Assembly (NCBI GenBank): GCA_034231615.1
Contig: CM067316.1
Location: 25,009,791 to 25,073,790, forward strand
Length of the DNA stretch: 64,000 nt
DNA from: Meghimatium bilineatum
Lineage: Eukaryota > Mollusca > Gastropoda > Stylommatophora > Philomycidae
Direction: 5' to 3'
Below the pieces are notes generated by a model. It was not told where the DNA came from, made no database searches, and saw only the letters and a list, made by a program, of their open reading frames with translations. Shown here in pieces: positions 11,816 to 23,800 of the stretch. The position numbers were made by a program, and so were the translations under genes. Each line of letters starts with the position of its first letter. The first letter of the stretch is position 1.

Positions 11816-13676
11816 CTAACCTACTATGATGTTACCACGGTAATCCATAGATATAATAGTTGGCATTCTGACTGTGTACGCCTCCAGGAAGCCACTAAAA
11901 CATTCACAAGCACACGAAAGGGCTAATATATATGCAGATTTGCATTGATCTTCTCCATTCTCTACCAACATACCTTTACAAAGTTATCCTTGGTTACTGT
12001 CGCTGACATTATTAGCTTGTGTTATGAACCTTATGGTTGTTATACATCGCATTATGCAGAACTCAACAACTTACCCGTTAGATGGAGGGTGGGGGGTGTG
12101 TTGAGTTGTTCAATCCCACCCTTCCCCTATAAAAATAGAACACGACATTTAGTACTAGGAAGCGAACCAAGAAAGCTATATATAATCACTATCAAGTGTA
12201 ACTTATAATGTAGGGCCTATAGTTCCGCCAGTCAGGTCTCTGCATCTATGAACTGACAATTCACGCAAGTTTCTACGCCGAAATTTCTACCCGTGAACAG
12301 AAATGAATTCACAGAACTTGGTTCACACTGTGAATAATAACAATAAAAATGTGTAGCATACCCCACTATTCAGGATACCTCGCCGCCAAACAGCAGGACT
12401 TACAGAGTAACAATATTTGTTATAATATGAATGTATAATACAGTAACTAATATAACACTCATATAGTTGGTCCAAGACCACCATACCTTCTGTGTATACA
12501 CGATCTGACGGCAAAAAAAATCGGTTTACGTCATTTGTCTTGGTTGGTCTGACTGATTCGATGTTTTAAATGATCGCTTTCGTGTTCTTTTTTCAGTCCG
12601 CCAATACCGTAAGAATCAATCAAAGGTTCATCAACTTGTGTGACCAATTACAAGGCCATACCTTCTGAAGAAAGATGTGGCTAGTCCATCTACGTTTTCT
12701 AAATGTAAACAAATATAATTTTAACTATAATCCGTTGAGTATAGTCTCCCTTTTTGCTTTCAAATATCTCAAAACGTCTCTGCTGCGGTAAGTTAATTTT
12801 TGCACGTAGTTTTGACATCAAAATAATACTATAATGGCATAAATAATCACTAAAGTGTCAAAGAATAACTGACATAGTGGATAATTTTATAATGGCATAA
12901 AATCTGTTTAAAATCTCGCGGAGACTGATCGACCTCGCATATCATGTGTGTCTACAGAACATATGTTATAATACTTGCATTGTTTTGTTTTGTTTTTTTA
13001 AACATCAGAGGCGCACTTTTGTTACTATAGTTGTGGGGTTGTGTATTGATTACTAGCAAAATCCAGATTTGATATGAAAAATATCATTTGAATAAACTCA
13101 TCAACCGACACATTGTCTGTGTTTGCATTACATGGATTTACTCACATTGTTACAGCAATTAATAAATATGTCATCGGAACATAAGATTCCTATTGTGCAA
13201 TTGGAAAAATTAATCGCAACATGGTCGCAGGTACAACTATCTTTGTTAATGGGAATGGGGGGAGAAAGGAGGGGGGTCGGGGGACTAACTTATTTTGTAA
13301 TTTTTTTTAATTCACGAAATTACATATCCAGGCCTTTCTCCGTAAAGTGAAAGGGGGGGCTGGTAAAACTTGCTTCTTGTTGTGTAGCGCTAAACACCAT
13401 GTTCTATTTCTATCTACAGGCGGGGCGGGGCGGGGTATAATAAGTTAGAGGCAAGAAGAGTTTTGAACCAGCATCATGGAACACAATTTTTGTTATTAGG
13501 GCTTACCTAAAACTGTCTGTCTGATGCCGCCTATCGCAATTTTTGAGTAGCAATGGAGCCACTCCTCGCATTTCCCATATCATAATCCCTGGTACCCCGT
13601 TTCTTGTAGCTGGTGAGCCAAGGAAGTATTGTTGTTTTAAAAAAAACAAGAATAATGAGTGATTTTACATGCCAGT
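11816..13676. other. Rab3 intron without recognised features
   Basis: Mostly A+T-rich. Seen only: a 14-bp direct repeat TATAATGGCATAAA at about 12831 and 12890, G-rich runs at 13255-13285 and 13355-13435, and a 75-codon open frame at 13123-13350 with no recognisable similarity. No gene is supported. Confidence 0.45.
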
Positions 13677-14256
13677 GAATCCTGAACAACAGATGTCACT
13701 ATGTAGCTATTCTTTAATTGCATCATGAACACCATATGTCACTATGTAGCTATTCTTCACTTGAATCCAGAAATCAAATGTCACTATGTAGCTATTCTTC
13801 ACCTGAATCCTGAACACCAAATGTCACTATGTAGTTATTCTTTAATTGCATCATGAACACCAAATGTCACTATGTAGCTATTCTTCACCTGAATCCTGAA
13901 CACCAAATGTCACTATGTAGCTATTCTTTAATTGAATCATGAACACCAAATGTCACTATGTAGTTATTCTTCACTTGAATCCTGAACACCAAATGTCACT
14001 ATGTAGCTATTCTTCACTTGAATCCTGAACACCAAATGTCACTTTGTAGCTATTCTTTAATTGAATCCTGAACACCAAATGTCACTATGTAGCTATTCTT
14101 CACCTGAATCCTGAACACCAAATGTCACTATGTAGCTATTCTTCACTTGAATCCTGAACACCAAATGTCACTATGTAGCTATTCTTCACTTGAATCATGA
14201 ACACCAAATGTCAATTTGTAGCTATTCTTTATTGAATCCTGAAACCAAATGTCACT
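13677..14256. repeat. 43-bp minisatellite, about 13 copies
   Basis: The unit includes CACCAAATGTCACTATGTAG followed by CTATTCTTCACTTGAATC and repeats every 43 bp, with scattered substitutions (TTCACTTG versus TTTAATTG variants). It lies in the Rab3 intron between exons 3864-4054 and 15173-15297. Confidence 0.95.
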
Positions 14257-14569
14257 ATGATACTTGAACAGCTATTTCTATACAGGATATGCTTCAATTG
14301 ATATTTATTTATTACACAAGAATACGCACACGAAACATGTGCTACCATATCCTATTCTAGACGTAGTAATTAACCCAGTATTAAGAAACATGTGCTACCA
14401 TATAGATATGTGTGTGTTAGTCTGTGCTGGTGCCTGTGGGAGAAAATGATAAAGAGATATATGTGTGTGTATGTTTGATTAATGTGTATGTATTTCGGTG
14501 CTTGTGCCAGAGGGAGGAAACGTTGAAGCTATTCGGTTTAATTTATCATCCATGTGGTGTTTGAGCTCA

Positions 14570-15092
14570 AGAGGAGAGTAAAGAATAGCAACACTGAATA
14601 CCTTCCATGCATGTCATAAGAGGCGACTAAGGAGGTTATGGTGTTGGATTGGCTGTCATATCACATGTAGGGTCAAAGTACCCAAAATCATGCTGAAGTC
14701 AGATGTGTCATGACAAAAGATGCAGATATTGCAACAATGCTGTAAGTAAAGTAAAGTAAGTAAAGTAACCCATAGCATTTATTAATGCCATAGCGATCTC
14801 TCATTTCAGAGGCTCTGCAAATGAGGGCGGTAGCCATCTCCTCTCCCTCGCAGTCTTTACTTCCTGGATTAATCCGGTACCCATTTAAGGCTGGGTTGAC
14901 CCGGGAGTCGTTGGGACCCGCCTCAACTGGGGAATTAACCCAGGACCACTTTTATGCGAAGCCAGTGCACAAACCACTGCGCTAACGTGGCTCCCTAACA
15001 ATGCTGTAAATCATGACAAGACTCATTCTGTTCTCCGGATTGCATCCTGATCATCTGCACGAGTTTGAGAACGAACGCAGAAAAAAAAAGAG
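14570..15092 (+). mobile_element. LINE A 3' end, interrupted by a SINE
   Basis: Begins near AGTAAAGAATAGCAACAC and passes through CATGTCATAAGAGGCGACTA and GAAGTCAGATGTGTCATGAC. After the SINE it resumes at ATCATGACAAGACTCATTC and ends TTTGAGAACGAACGCAG plus an A-rich tail. This is the conserved ~280-bp terminal segment found repeatedly in the window (49435-49715, 56275-56560, 58540-58813). Confidence 0.85.
14746..14996 (-). mobile_element. tRNA-derived SINE with 13-bp TSD
   Basis: On the minus strand the element starts GGGAGCCACGTTAGCGCAGT. It has A box TTAGCGCAGTGG and B box GGGTTAATTCCCC at tRNA spacing, then a non-tRNA body, and it ends in a (TTTAC)n tail that reads GTAAAGTAAAGTAAGTAAAG on the plus strand. 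AACAATGCTGTAA is present at 14733-14745 and 14997-15009, flanking the element exactly. Removing it restores a continuous LINE A 3' end. Confidence 0.93.
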
Positions 15093-15172
15093 GAAATGTA
15101 TTTTGTCAAAACATACAAAATAATACTCAATGTGAACATGACTTGCCGATATCCAATTTTCTATTAACTCAC

Positions 15173-15297
15173 CCAACTGTTCCGCAAGCTGTTTTCCTCT
15201 CTCCGTGGAAACAACACGCTCGTCCTCCAAGTCACACTTATTTCCCACTAGAACCACTTGGGCGTTATCCCAGGAATAAGTCTTTATCTGTGTGCAC
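15173..15297 (-). CDS. Rab3: Rab3-type small GTPase, internal exon (G4 motif)
   Basis: Acceptor CAG lies at 15300-15298 and donor GTGAG at 15172-15168. The first base completes the tryptophan codon begun in the upstream exon. The exon then reads [20 protein letters not shown], continues [22 protein letters not shown], and its last base is the first of a glycine codon. NKCD is the G4 guanine-specificity motif. The whole exon is close to known Rab3 proteins, including the Rab3-typical TYSWDNAQV. Exon boundaries fall where vertebrate RAB3A genes also have them, as far as I recall. Confidence 0.96.
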
Positions 15298-15699
15298 CTG
15301 AATCATAAGTACACTTCATCAGCAGCAGTTACATTTCTTATTAAAGATAGTATTGTATGGAGTAGAGAGATTCATGTAATTTTTATAATTGATGTGCATT
15401 GTTCAGGACAACTAGAAGCAACCAAAAATAGGAAAAATGTCACAGGAAAAAAGTCACGGAAGAAAAGTCACAGAAACAAAAAAATAACAAATGAAAATAC
15501 ACAAAGGTAAAAACATCTGTACAAAATATAAACACAGGAAAAGGGTCACAAAATAAAAAATTTTAGTCCATTCTTTGCGTCTTTTTAGTCCATTATTATT
15601 TAGCTGTCTGGGCTGAACAAGAATCAAATAATTTACACACTGTAACCTTTCCTGAATGTGGTAAAAAAATGGAATCAAATAATAGATACACTGTAACCT

Positions 15700-15907
15700 T
15701 TCCTGTATGTGGTAAGAGGCGACAAATGAGAATTTTGAGAATGGAATTAGTTGTACCGTCTCACAAAAAAGGTCAAAGTGTCTCACAAAATATATTGAAG
15801 TCGGATGTGGCAGGTCGAAAGACGCAAATATCGCAGTCAATCTTTTACTCAGGCATATCACATTCCGCTCAATGGACTCACAGGTTGAAAGTCTTGACGA
15901 GATCACA
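15700..15907 (+). mobile_element. LINE A 3' fragment, diverged
   Basis: Carries TGTGGTAAGAGGCGACAAAT, then GAAGTCGGATGTGGCAGGTC and ATATCGCAGTCAA, in the same order as other family A 3' ends. The terminal TTTGAGAACGAACG block is not seen. A partial duplicate of its left part (TTTCCTGAATGTGGTAA) lies at about 15648. Confidence 0.65.
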
Positions 15908-16204
15908 TCTTCTCTTGGGGATATCGTTGGTCAAGTACAGAAAACATGTTTAATTGAGTTGCAAGGCGATTCGGTGCTGCTAGAATAGGCCTGGTTCAAC
16001 TCCCGTCAGCTGTAAGAATTATTTTCATTTATCCTCATGCTTCCTACTTGAATTTACTTGAAATAACTAAATAGTTATGACCTATTATAGTGGTTAGCTT
16101 GTCTCACCACACGAACTCAACAACTCAACCGATGTTCCACCTTAGCAGGCGAAGATGTGCATGGCTTTGTGATAGTTAATTAGGCTTGGTATTTGTGAGT
16201 CCTC

Positions 16205-16335
16205 ATGTGCCGCTTTGATCGTCTATGGAATAAATAATCAACTCCATCCATTAACATCCTTGCCGCCTCCCATGACATGCATGGCAGACAACAGTGCTGC
16301 TATTCTTTACTCCCATTCTGAGCAACGGGTACACA
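16205..16335 (-). mobile_element. LINE A 3' fragment, short
   Basis: On the minus strand it reads GGAGTAAAGAATAGCAGCAC followed by CCATGCATGTCATGGGAGGC, matching the left part of the family A terminal segment. The right part is missing. Confidence 0.6.
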
Positions 16336-16448
16336 TTCGTGCACAAAGTGGTAAGCTTCCATGCATGACTAGCAAAGGTAGTCCAAGATTCGTTTTCATA
16401 TAGGCCTAGATTGTGTAAGAACGACTGCACGTTTGTGTTGTAATAGTT

Positions 16449-17001
16449 CATTATCCTAATACCACTGTCCTTGATAAAGCGGGTATCCCAAGCATTGACA
16501 CGATCCTGATGCAGACACAGATTCGTTGGGCAGGTCATTTGGTGCGTATGCCAGACCATCGTCTGCCAAAGATACTTCTCTATGGTGAGCTAGAGAAGGG
16601 TATACGATCTCAAGGTGGCCAAAGGAAGCGCTACAAGGACTCGTTAAAGAATTCACTGAAAGCCTTTGAAATAGACCACGATACATGGGAAGAACTTGCA
16701 CAAAATAGATTTACATGGTGTTCTAAAATAAAAAGAGCGCATCATCTTGTGAAAAGAAAAGAAATGCAGCAGCTCAACAGCGGAGAGCAGCTATAAAGTC
16801 ACAGATAGACCAAGATCCGTCTACAGTCGTCATTCCATGTCCAAACTGTCCAAGGACATTTACAGCTCGAATAGGGCTCATTAGCCATCTACGAACTCAT
16901 AATCAAGGACATAACTAAAATTGAATTTTCAAAAGTGGATGTAACAAATGGTCATCATCACTTGTGATGGAAGAACAAAAACAAACAACATTATCCTAAT
17001 A
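16449..17001 (+). mobile_element. RTE-type LINE, 5'-truncated, 13-bp TSD
   Basis: CATTATCCTAATA is duplicated at 16449-16461 and 16989-17001. Between them is the end of an RTE-type ORF2. It begins with a segment encoding GIPSIDTILMQTQIRWAGHL, then VRMPDHRLPKILLYGELEKG, and finally a C2H2-like finger: CPNCPRTFTARIGLISHLRT followed by H. A 95-codon open stretch (16509-16796) remains. Frame changes occur before the finger. Confidence 0.92.
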
Positions 17002-17249
17002 TGGTTCATCAGGCCAAAGGACAAGAAACAAACAAGCAATATACTAAACATAAGAAACCACATGTGGTGTGAGATGGTATGAGGGAGAGATTAAAGTAGA
17101 TAAAAAAACATGTAATGAGGAAGAGAAAAATCAAAGCAGGAATTATCCAGCTAGGTAAGAGAAGATAGGCATAGCACGATCAGTGGATGTGGTTTTCAAG
17201 AGAGTGAAAATGAGATTTGAGTGAGAGGATCAAATATAACAATTTTTTT

Positions 17250-17345
17250 AAAATAATTAAACCAGTTGCTTATCTCTGTGTGAGTTCTCAGTGTGTGTTC
17301 TCGGTGTGTGTTCTCGGTGTGAGTTCTCGGTGTGAGTCCGGCTGG
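17250..17345. repeat. 16-bp tandem repeat
   Basis: GTGTGAGTTCTCGGT-type units repeat about five times with minor variation. No other content is visible. Confidence 0.8.
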
Positions 17346-17705
17346 AAACCAACAGTAAATGGACCATTATGACAATACCAATGTGCGATGTGTGAAAGAT
17401 CATGTGATGGACACACGAGAGGATCAAGAGTAGGTAGAGAAAGGACAAAGGCCAACATTAGAACATTAAAAGACCCCCGCTTCGGGCCAGAAAAGGTAGT
17501 GAAGAATAATCGGACGTCTGGCAAACCAAGCAGAACGAAAAATGGGGGGGGGGGTAGACAGGGCCATAGGGAGATCAAAGTGGCCCAGATGGTAGGATAA
17601 GATAGGTTAGGAAGACAGAAAAGTGTGGACAAACTGACATGCGCAGACATCGAGATCCAACTTCCGTAAATAAAGAAACAGATGCTAGTGAACGTACATC
17701 AAGGT

Positions 17706-17872
17706 ACTGTAGAGACATACGAGAGGGGCAGTAGAGACATACGAGAGGGGCAGTAGAGACATACGAGAGGGGCAGTAGAGACATACGAGAGGGGCAGTAG
17801 AGACATACGAGAGGGGCAGTAGAGACATACGAGAGGGGCAGTAGATACATACGAGAGGGGCAGTAGACAACT
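17706..17872. repeat. 22-bp minisatellite, about 7.5 copies
   Basis: The unit GTAGAGACATACGAGAGGGG plus CA repeats almost perfectly. The reverse strand is incidentally open in more than one frame (PLVCLYCPSRMS repeats) because the unit lacks stops. This is not evidence for a gene. Confidence 0.93.
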
Positions 17873-18032
17873 ATAGAGGATAAGAAATGAGGAAGTGAGA
17901 GAAGGAAATAAATAGAAACTAGTGTAGCAGACCTACGAGGGTCCATGTAAAATAACAGGGACATACTGCATGCCCTGGACATACAGAGATGGGAAATGTT
18001 TCAGACATGCGCGTTATAAGAGTAACCGACCT

Positions 18033-18209
18033 GTATAGAGATAACCGCAGAAGACGGATGTGTCGGGCCATTGGCGCAAATAAAAGGACTACACAACGCA
18101 TTTCCATTCTCTGGACTACATCCGGCTAGAAATCTAGTAGGACAATGGTCCTGCTACAAGGGAGATCCAGCGGGAGTTTGAGAATAAACGCTGAAGAAGA
18201 AGTATAGAG
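18033..18209 (+). mobile_element. LINE A 3' end with possible 8-bp TSD
   Basis: GTATAGAG occurs at 18033-18040 and 18202-18209. Between them is the same 3' subtype as at 1365-1730: GATGTGTCGGGCCATTGG, CGCATTTCCATTCTCTGGAC, GCGGGAGTTTGAGAATAAAC and a (GAA)n tail. Confidence 0.82.
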
Positions 18210-18693
18210 GTAGATGGTACTAGAAAACAATGGATGAGTAATGGAAGGGAGAAAATGAGAAGACATTGCCGAAGAAAGGATCACCTGTGGTAGAAAGAGA
18301 AACGGGAACTGAATCTTTAACAATAACGGACGTAAATAAAGTCGAAGCTGCAGCCAAGGTATGTAAAGTGTAATGTATGGCACAAGGGGTTAGTGTTGTA
18401 CAGTTGCGGGTAACTAGTCAGTGACGGAAGATGGTGTTTGGTCTCATAAACCGAGGGGGGTTTGGCTTGGTGGGAGAGAAGCGGAGTATACGTTTTTATC
18501 TATGTCTGATAGTGGAGCTTGCACTTTAGTATACCACATCCATCTCTTGGTCAACGATTTAAACGGGAAAGTTTTAAAGACTGCTTGACTGAATGTGGTG
18601 GTGGGTGCTGGACACTAGCTTGATCAGTCGTGTACTCTGGAGGAACTACGTAAGAAATACCCTGAAAATAAAACACTATTAGCCTGGTACCTA

Positions 18694-18843
<150 letters not shown>

Positions 18844-18887
18844 TCATCTGGAGATATTAGCTACTAAGCAGAACAATAGATACATTA

Positions 18888-19350
18888 TAGGACAACATTA
18901 TAGGACAACATCATAGAACAACATCATAGAACAACATTATAGAACAACATTATAGAACAACATTATAGAACAACATTATAGGACAACATCATAGAACAAC
19001 ATTATAGAACAACATTATAGAACAACATTATAGAACAACATCATAGAACAACATTATAGAACAACATTATAGAACAACATTATAGAACAACATTATAGGA
19101 CAACATCATAGAACAACATTATAGAACAACATTATAGAACAACATTATAGGACAACATCATAGAACAACATTATAGAACAACATTATAGAACAACATCAT
19201 AGAACAACATTATAGAACAACATTATAGAACAACATTATAGGACAACATCATAGAACAACATTATAGAACAACATTATAGAACAACATCATAGAACAACA
19301 TTATAGAACAATATTATAGAACAACATTATAGAACAACATCATAGAACAG
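18888..19350. repeat. 13-bp minisatellite, about 35 copies, next to a Rab3 splice acceptor
   Basis: The unit ACATTATAGAACA alternates with variants (ACATCATAGAACA, ACATTATAGGACA). In gene orientation it ends about 75 bp upstream of the acceptor of exon 18695-18813. Confidence 0.95.
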
Positions 19351-20444
19351 ACTGAAAAACAAGATTATAGGCGTGCTACTTCTTATTCTTACTCGAACCC
19401 CAGGAATTGGGAGGGATTAGCTCTTATTTCCTATATGCAGTGGGAAGGTTTCCCCGAGTTTTCTTTCATACCCAGGAGGCTCAAACTTTCAGCTCAGTGC
19501 AATGCTTATTGAAGGAGCCTTGTTTTCAGAGGGGTATATTTCACGAGAAGAGCTGATAGTTTGCCTAGATCACCCATTGCTTGTTTTTGTTCCGACGAGG
19601 CGCTTCGCAGCCAACGAGATGTTCCTTGTGTAGGAAGACCATTCCATTACCACCCATTCTGTCCCTAGGTCCCAGACCTAATTTCTTCCGTATGAGCCGT
19701 GTTGTGTAATGGCGACGGTTGAATAAGACTCAGAGTTGATACACCCTCCTAGAGGAGGTGCTGCTTTGCCAAACATGTCGGGGCTCTGGGATTTGATATG
19801 TGCATTTCTCACGCACTCACCTCGCCCGCTTGAGATGGCCTTCCAATCTATCGCCAGACGTGGTCTGTGTACTCTGACTCTTCGTCTTTGTGTATATTAC
19901 CCAAAGACATAAGTAAAATATAAATCTTGGACGAGGGGATTCGCAGTGGGTACTGAACCCATTTCTCGCTGTATGAGCCGTGGTGGGCAACGGTCGACCG
20001 ACAGTCAAGTTGGACTTGGTTTGCAGTGTCGTTAGAGACTTGCGTTCCCTTCTATGTTGCCCGCAGTGTCCAGAGTTCGAGTATCAACACTGCTTCAATC
20101 AGGCAATTGAACAATGCACTCTCTAACATTTGTTCCAAGCTTGTCCTGTGTGAAATGGGGAGCTGTATTCAAAGCTTTTTTTTTCCATACCCAGGAGGGC
20201 ATGATCAAGTTGGAGTATCCAATACTTGAGTCTTGACTCCTACTTTGAATGGGGTCAATTATGGTGGGACATGTGGGCTTCTGTGTGTTCTCGAGCGTGA
20301 ACAGCACTTCTGTCAGTCGGTCTCGTGTTAGATTATTGTGGCTTTGTTGCCACTGAATTAATTCACACGCTCACACTACGCTGCCTCAAGCGTGTGTTTC
20401 CTTTTTTTTCTAGATTCCATGTGTACTCATAAGACCACCTTATG
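19351..20444. other. No gene recognised
   Basis: Less A+T-rich than its surroundings. Two similar motifs, CGTATGAGCCGTGTTGTG at about 19689 and TGTATGAGCCGTGGTGGG at about 19971, hint at an old internal duplication or decayed repeat. GGGTTCAGTACCC (minus strand, about 19955) resembles a B box, but no convincing A box lies at tRNA spacing. Confidence 0.4.
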
Positions 20445-21110
20445 TTAGGGACATTGACATTGGTCGCCCCTCCAATGTTTCTGCTTTTTATGCCGACCGA
20501 GACGGAATGCACAGACGCCTTGTATCACTGAATGCCGACAGTGATGTTGGATGTAATGAGGTGGAAGATTGAGATATTTCCTGTCTCTCTGCAGGCAATT
20601 CTCATTCCATCTTACAGCATCCACGGACACGAGCAGCTGTATTTCTGTTTCCTCAAAAGCTCTCCTAGCTCCTGGGAGACTACAGCACCTGATCGCTCAG
20701 CCTGGCACACCCAGATCACTGCTGGCATCACGAAATTTGAAAAAGAAAGAACACTGCGGGCAATCCACAAGCGCAAGAAGCGGAAGGACATCCGAAAATT
20801 ATCCCACCCCGAACCTTCAGCACTCCTGCATGCACTGCAATAGAACTTTCCGTGCACGAATCGGACTCATCGGGCATCTACGAACTCACAAACCAAATTC
20901 GATAATTACCAATTTTAATTATTTTTTTTCCCACCGCATTTAATGTTTTTCATGCCATGCTCATTTTCGCTTGCGAAGGAGGAACAACATCATCATTTCT
21001 GTTTCCAAGGTTCACCGCGAGGAGGTAATTTTAGGAACTTGATTATCTGCTAACCCTGGGTCCACAAGACGACAATGCGAGACACTTTATACCCCAAAGG
21101 CGTACTAAGA
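20445..21110 (+). repeat. Dispersed repeat X (unassigned), split by an RTE LINE
   Basis: Segments GGTCGCCCCTCCAATGTT, GATATTTCCTGTCTCTCTGC, CGAGCAGCTGTATTTCTGTT and TATCTGCTAACCCTGGGTCC recur in the same order, inverted, at 27640-27955. The copy here is interrupted at 20653-20994. Its family is unknown. I cannot see RT or transposase motifs. Confidence 0.75.
20641..21006 (+). mobile_element. RTE-type LINE 3' end with 12-bp TSD
   Basis: ATTTCTGTTTCC occurs at 20641-20652 and 20995-21006. Between them lies a 342-bp ORF2 end. One frame reads DRSAWHTQITAGITKFEKER and TLRAIHKRKKRKD. After a frame change it reads CMHCNRTFRARIGLIGHLRT plus H, a C-x2-C-x12-H-x3-H finger. A short 3' UTR and an ATC-rich tail follow. 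The related, uninterrupted repeat X at 27640-27955 represents the empty site. Confidence 0.94.
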
Positions 21111-21364
21111 GTTAACATTGTCGCTTTGCTAACACCTGCTACAGATGGATACAAGACACGAACCTCTTTTAAAAGAATGTCACCTGAGGTAAACGTAATT
21201 TCAGTTATGAATCAGTGTTACAGTATGCAGTTTTACATATAATTTCTATGATGTCTAGACATCCATCGAATCCGTGTTACAGTATACAGTTTTACATATA
21301 AGTAAATTCAGCTGTCTAGACATTCATCGAAAAACTCATAACTAGTCAGGTTTGTAGGCTTACT

Positions 21365-21550
21365 ATATAGGATGTGTCAACAAACAGAATCCTCCAACAA
21401 ATTGTATCATCAGTGGATGCAGATGAGTATTGTCTGTCCCGATTACCTGTTTCTTCCTCTACTTCATCCACCCTCAACTGTACCCTGCAAGATGGTTTTT
21501 ATCGTTTGTGTATGTCGGCTTACATGCTGAAACCATGCGCGTTTCAGTAA
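21365..21550 (-). mobile_element. LINE 3'-end fragment
   Basis: The minus strand reads WFQHVSRHTQTIKTILQGTVEGG, the counterpart of WFGHVCRHDFWLKTILQGTVE encoded at 45270-45495. Downstream noncoding similarity includes CAGAATCCTCCAACAAATTG. Heavily decayed. Confidence 0.65.
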
Positions 21551-22080
21551 TTTTACTATTGAAAGATGGAATAGAACAATATCTAGGAAAACCGACAATG
21601 GATATAGACTGTTAGAAACATACAACCAATACAATTTATTCGTTACAAACACCTTCTTCAAACACAGAAAATCACAGACATACACGTGGTGCAAATGAAA
21701 CGAACTTAACTACAAAAGTCAAATAGTCTTTATACTAGCAAACATAAATAATAGACGAATTATACGAGATGTAGGAGCAATACCAAACATGTGCACAGAC
21801 ACCGACCATAAAGCATTTACGGCAGTTAAAATAAATAGAAAGAAGAACAACAGGGAAGGCAACAAGCTAAAACTAACAAGCAAGTTAAATTTTAAAAAAC
21901 CTCCTGGATACTAATATACGAGAACAATATAACCACAGATTCTTAGAGTAAAAGAGTCGACGAAAACAAACATATATGAAGCACATAAAAAGCCAACTCC
22001 AGAGAACTCTTCTGCTTCTGACGCTGCAAGGCATACAGGGCTATAAAACTAAACGATAAAGAGAATATTAAAAGTAGTCT
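21551..22080. other. No feature recognised
   Basis: A-rich sequence with several short open frames. Some translated stretches (TNTIYSLQTPSSNTENHRHT) look vaguely like LINE endonuclease, but I cannot support it. Confidence 0.4.
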
Positions 22081-23118
22081 AGTTCTTCAATCTACATTAG
22101 TTTACATCTATCTTCAATCTACATTAATTTACATCTATCTTCAATCTACATTAGTTTACATCTATCTTCAATCTACATTAGTTTACATCTATCTTCAATC
22201 TACATTAGTTTACATCTATCTTCAATCTACATTAATTTACATCTATCTTCAATCTACATTAATTTACATCTATCTTCAATCTACATTAATTTACATCTAT
22301 CTTCAATCTACATTAGTTTACATCTATCTTCAATCTACATTAGTTTACATCTATCTTCAATCTACATTAGTTTACATCTATCTTCAATCTACATTAATTT
22401 ACATCCATCATCAATCTACATTAATTTACATCCATCTTCAATCTACGTTAATTTACATCTATCTTCAATCTACGTTAATTTACATCTATCTTCAATCTAC
22501 ATTAGTTTACATCTATCTTCAATCTACATTAATTTACATCTATCTTCAATCTACATTAATTTACATCTATCTTCAATCTACATTAATTTACATCTATCTT
22601 CAATCTACATTAATTTACATCTATCTTCAATCTACATTAATTTACATCTATCTTCAATCTACATTAATTTACATCTATCTTCAATCTACATTAGTTTACA
22701 TCTATCTTCAATCTACATTAGTTTACATCTATCTTCAATCTACATTAGTTTACATCTATCTTCAATCTACATTAATTTACATCTATCTTCAATCTACATT
22801 AATTTACATCTATCTTCAATCTACATTAATTTACATCTATCTTCAATCTACATTAGTTTACATCTATCTTCAATCTACATTAGTTTACATCTATCTTCAA
22901 TCTACATTAATTTACATCTATCTTCAATCTACATTAATTTACATCTATCTTCAATCTACATTAATTTACATCGTTCTTCAATCTACGTTAATTTACATCG
23001 TTCTTCAATCTACGTTAATTTACATCTATCTTCAATTTACATTAATTTATATCGTTCTTAAATCTACGTTAATTTACATCGTTCTTCAATCTACATTAAT
23101 TTACATTTATCTTCAATC
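22081..23118. repeat. 27-bp minisatellite, about 38 copies
   Basis: The unit TCTTCAATCTACATTAATTT plus ACATCTA has TTAATT/TTAGTT variants in blocks. Decayed copies (ATCGTTC, TACGTTA variants) concentrate at the right end, so the core is more homogeneous than the edge. Confidence 0.96.
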
Positions 23119-23149
23119 AGGTTACAGCGTCAATAACTTCATAATGAAC

Positions 23150-23800
23150 TGCGTAATCTCCCTTTTCAATATTCTTCAGTCAGTTATCTGGTTACATCAC
23201 TCAGTTGATTGGTGATTGAAACACCTTCAGTCAGTTATCTGGTTACATCAGTCAGTTATCTGGTTACATCACTAAGTTGATTGGTGATTGAAACACCTTC
23301 AGTCAGTTATCTGGTTACATGACTCAGTTGATTGGTGATTGAAACACCTTCAGTCAGTTATCTGGTAACATCAGTCAGTTGATTGGTCATTGAAACACCT
23401 TCAGTCAGTTATCTGGTAACATCAGTCAGTTGATTGGTGATTGAAACACCTTCAGTCAGTTATCTGGTAACATCAGTCAGTTGATTGGTGATTGAAACAC
23501 CTTCAGTCAGTTATCTGGTTACATCAGTCAGTTGATTGGTGATTGAAACACCTTCAGTCAGTTATCTGGTAACATCAGTCAGTTGATTGGTGATTGAAAC
23601 ACCTTCAGTCAGTTATCTGGTTACATCAGTCAGTTGATTGAAACACCTTCAGTCAGTTATCTGGTAACATCAGTCAGTTGATTGGTGATTGAAACACCTT
23701 CAGTCAGTTATCTGGTAACATCAGTCAGTTGATTGGTGATTGAAACACTTTCAGTCAGTTATCTGGTTACATCAATCAGATGATTGGTGATTGAAATACT
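23150..23800. repeat. 51-bp minisatellite, about 12 copies
   Basis: The unit contains CAGTCAGTTATCTGGTAACA and GTCAGTTGATTGGTGATTGA. Internally it holds two CAGTCAGTT half-repeats. Period 51 is read from copies at 23401 and 23452. It starts about 30 bp after the 27-bp array. Confidence 0.95.

Noticed and set aside
14900-14996. Functional tRNA gene
   Set aside because: The A and B boxes are good, but the sequence continues into a SINE body and tail and is flanked by a target-site duplication.
19930-20010. Possible tRNA gene (B-box-like GGGTTCAGTACCC on the minus strand)
   Set aside because: No A box at proper distance and no clover-leaf pairing that I could draw.
23150-23800. Possible CRISPR-like spacing
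   Set aside because: Units are contiguous with no unique spacers, in a eukaryotic repeat-rich context. It is a minisatellite.
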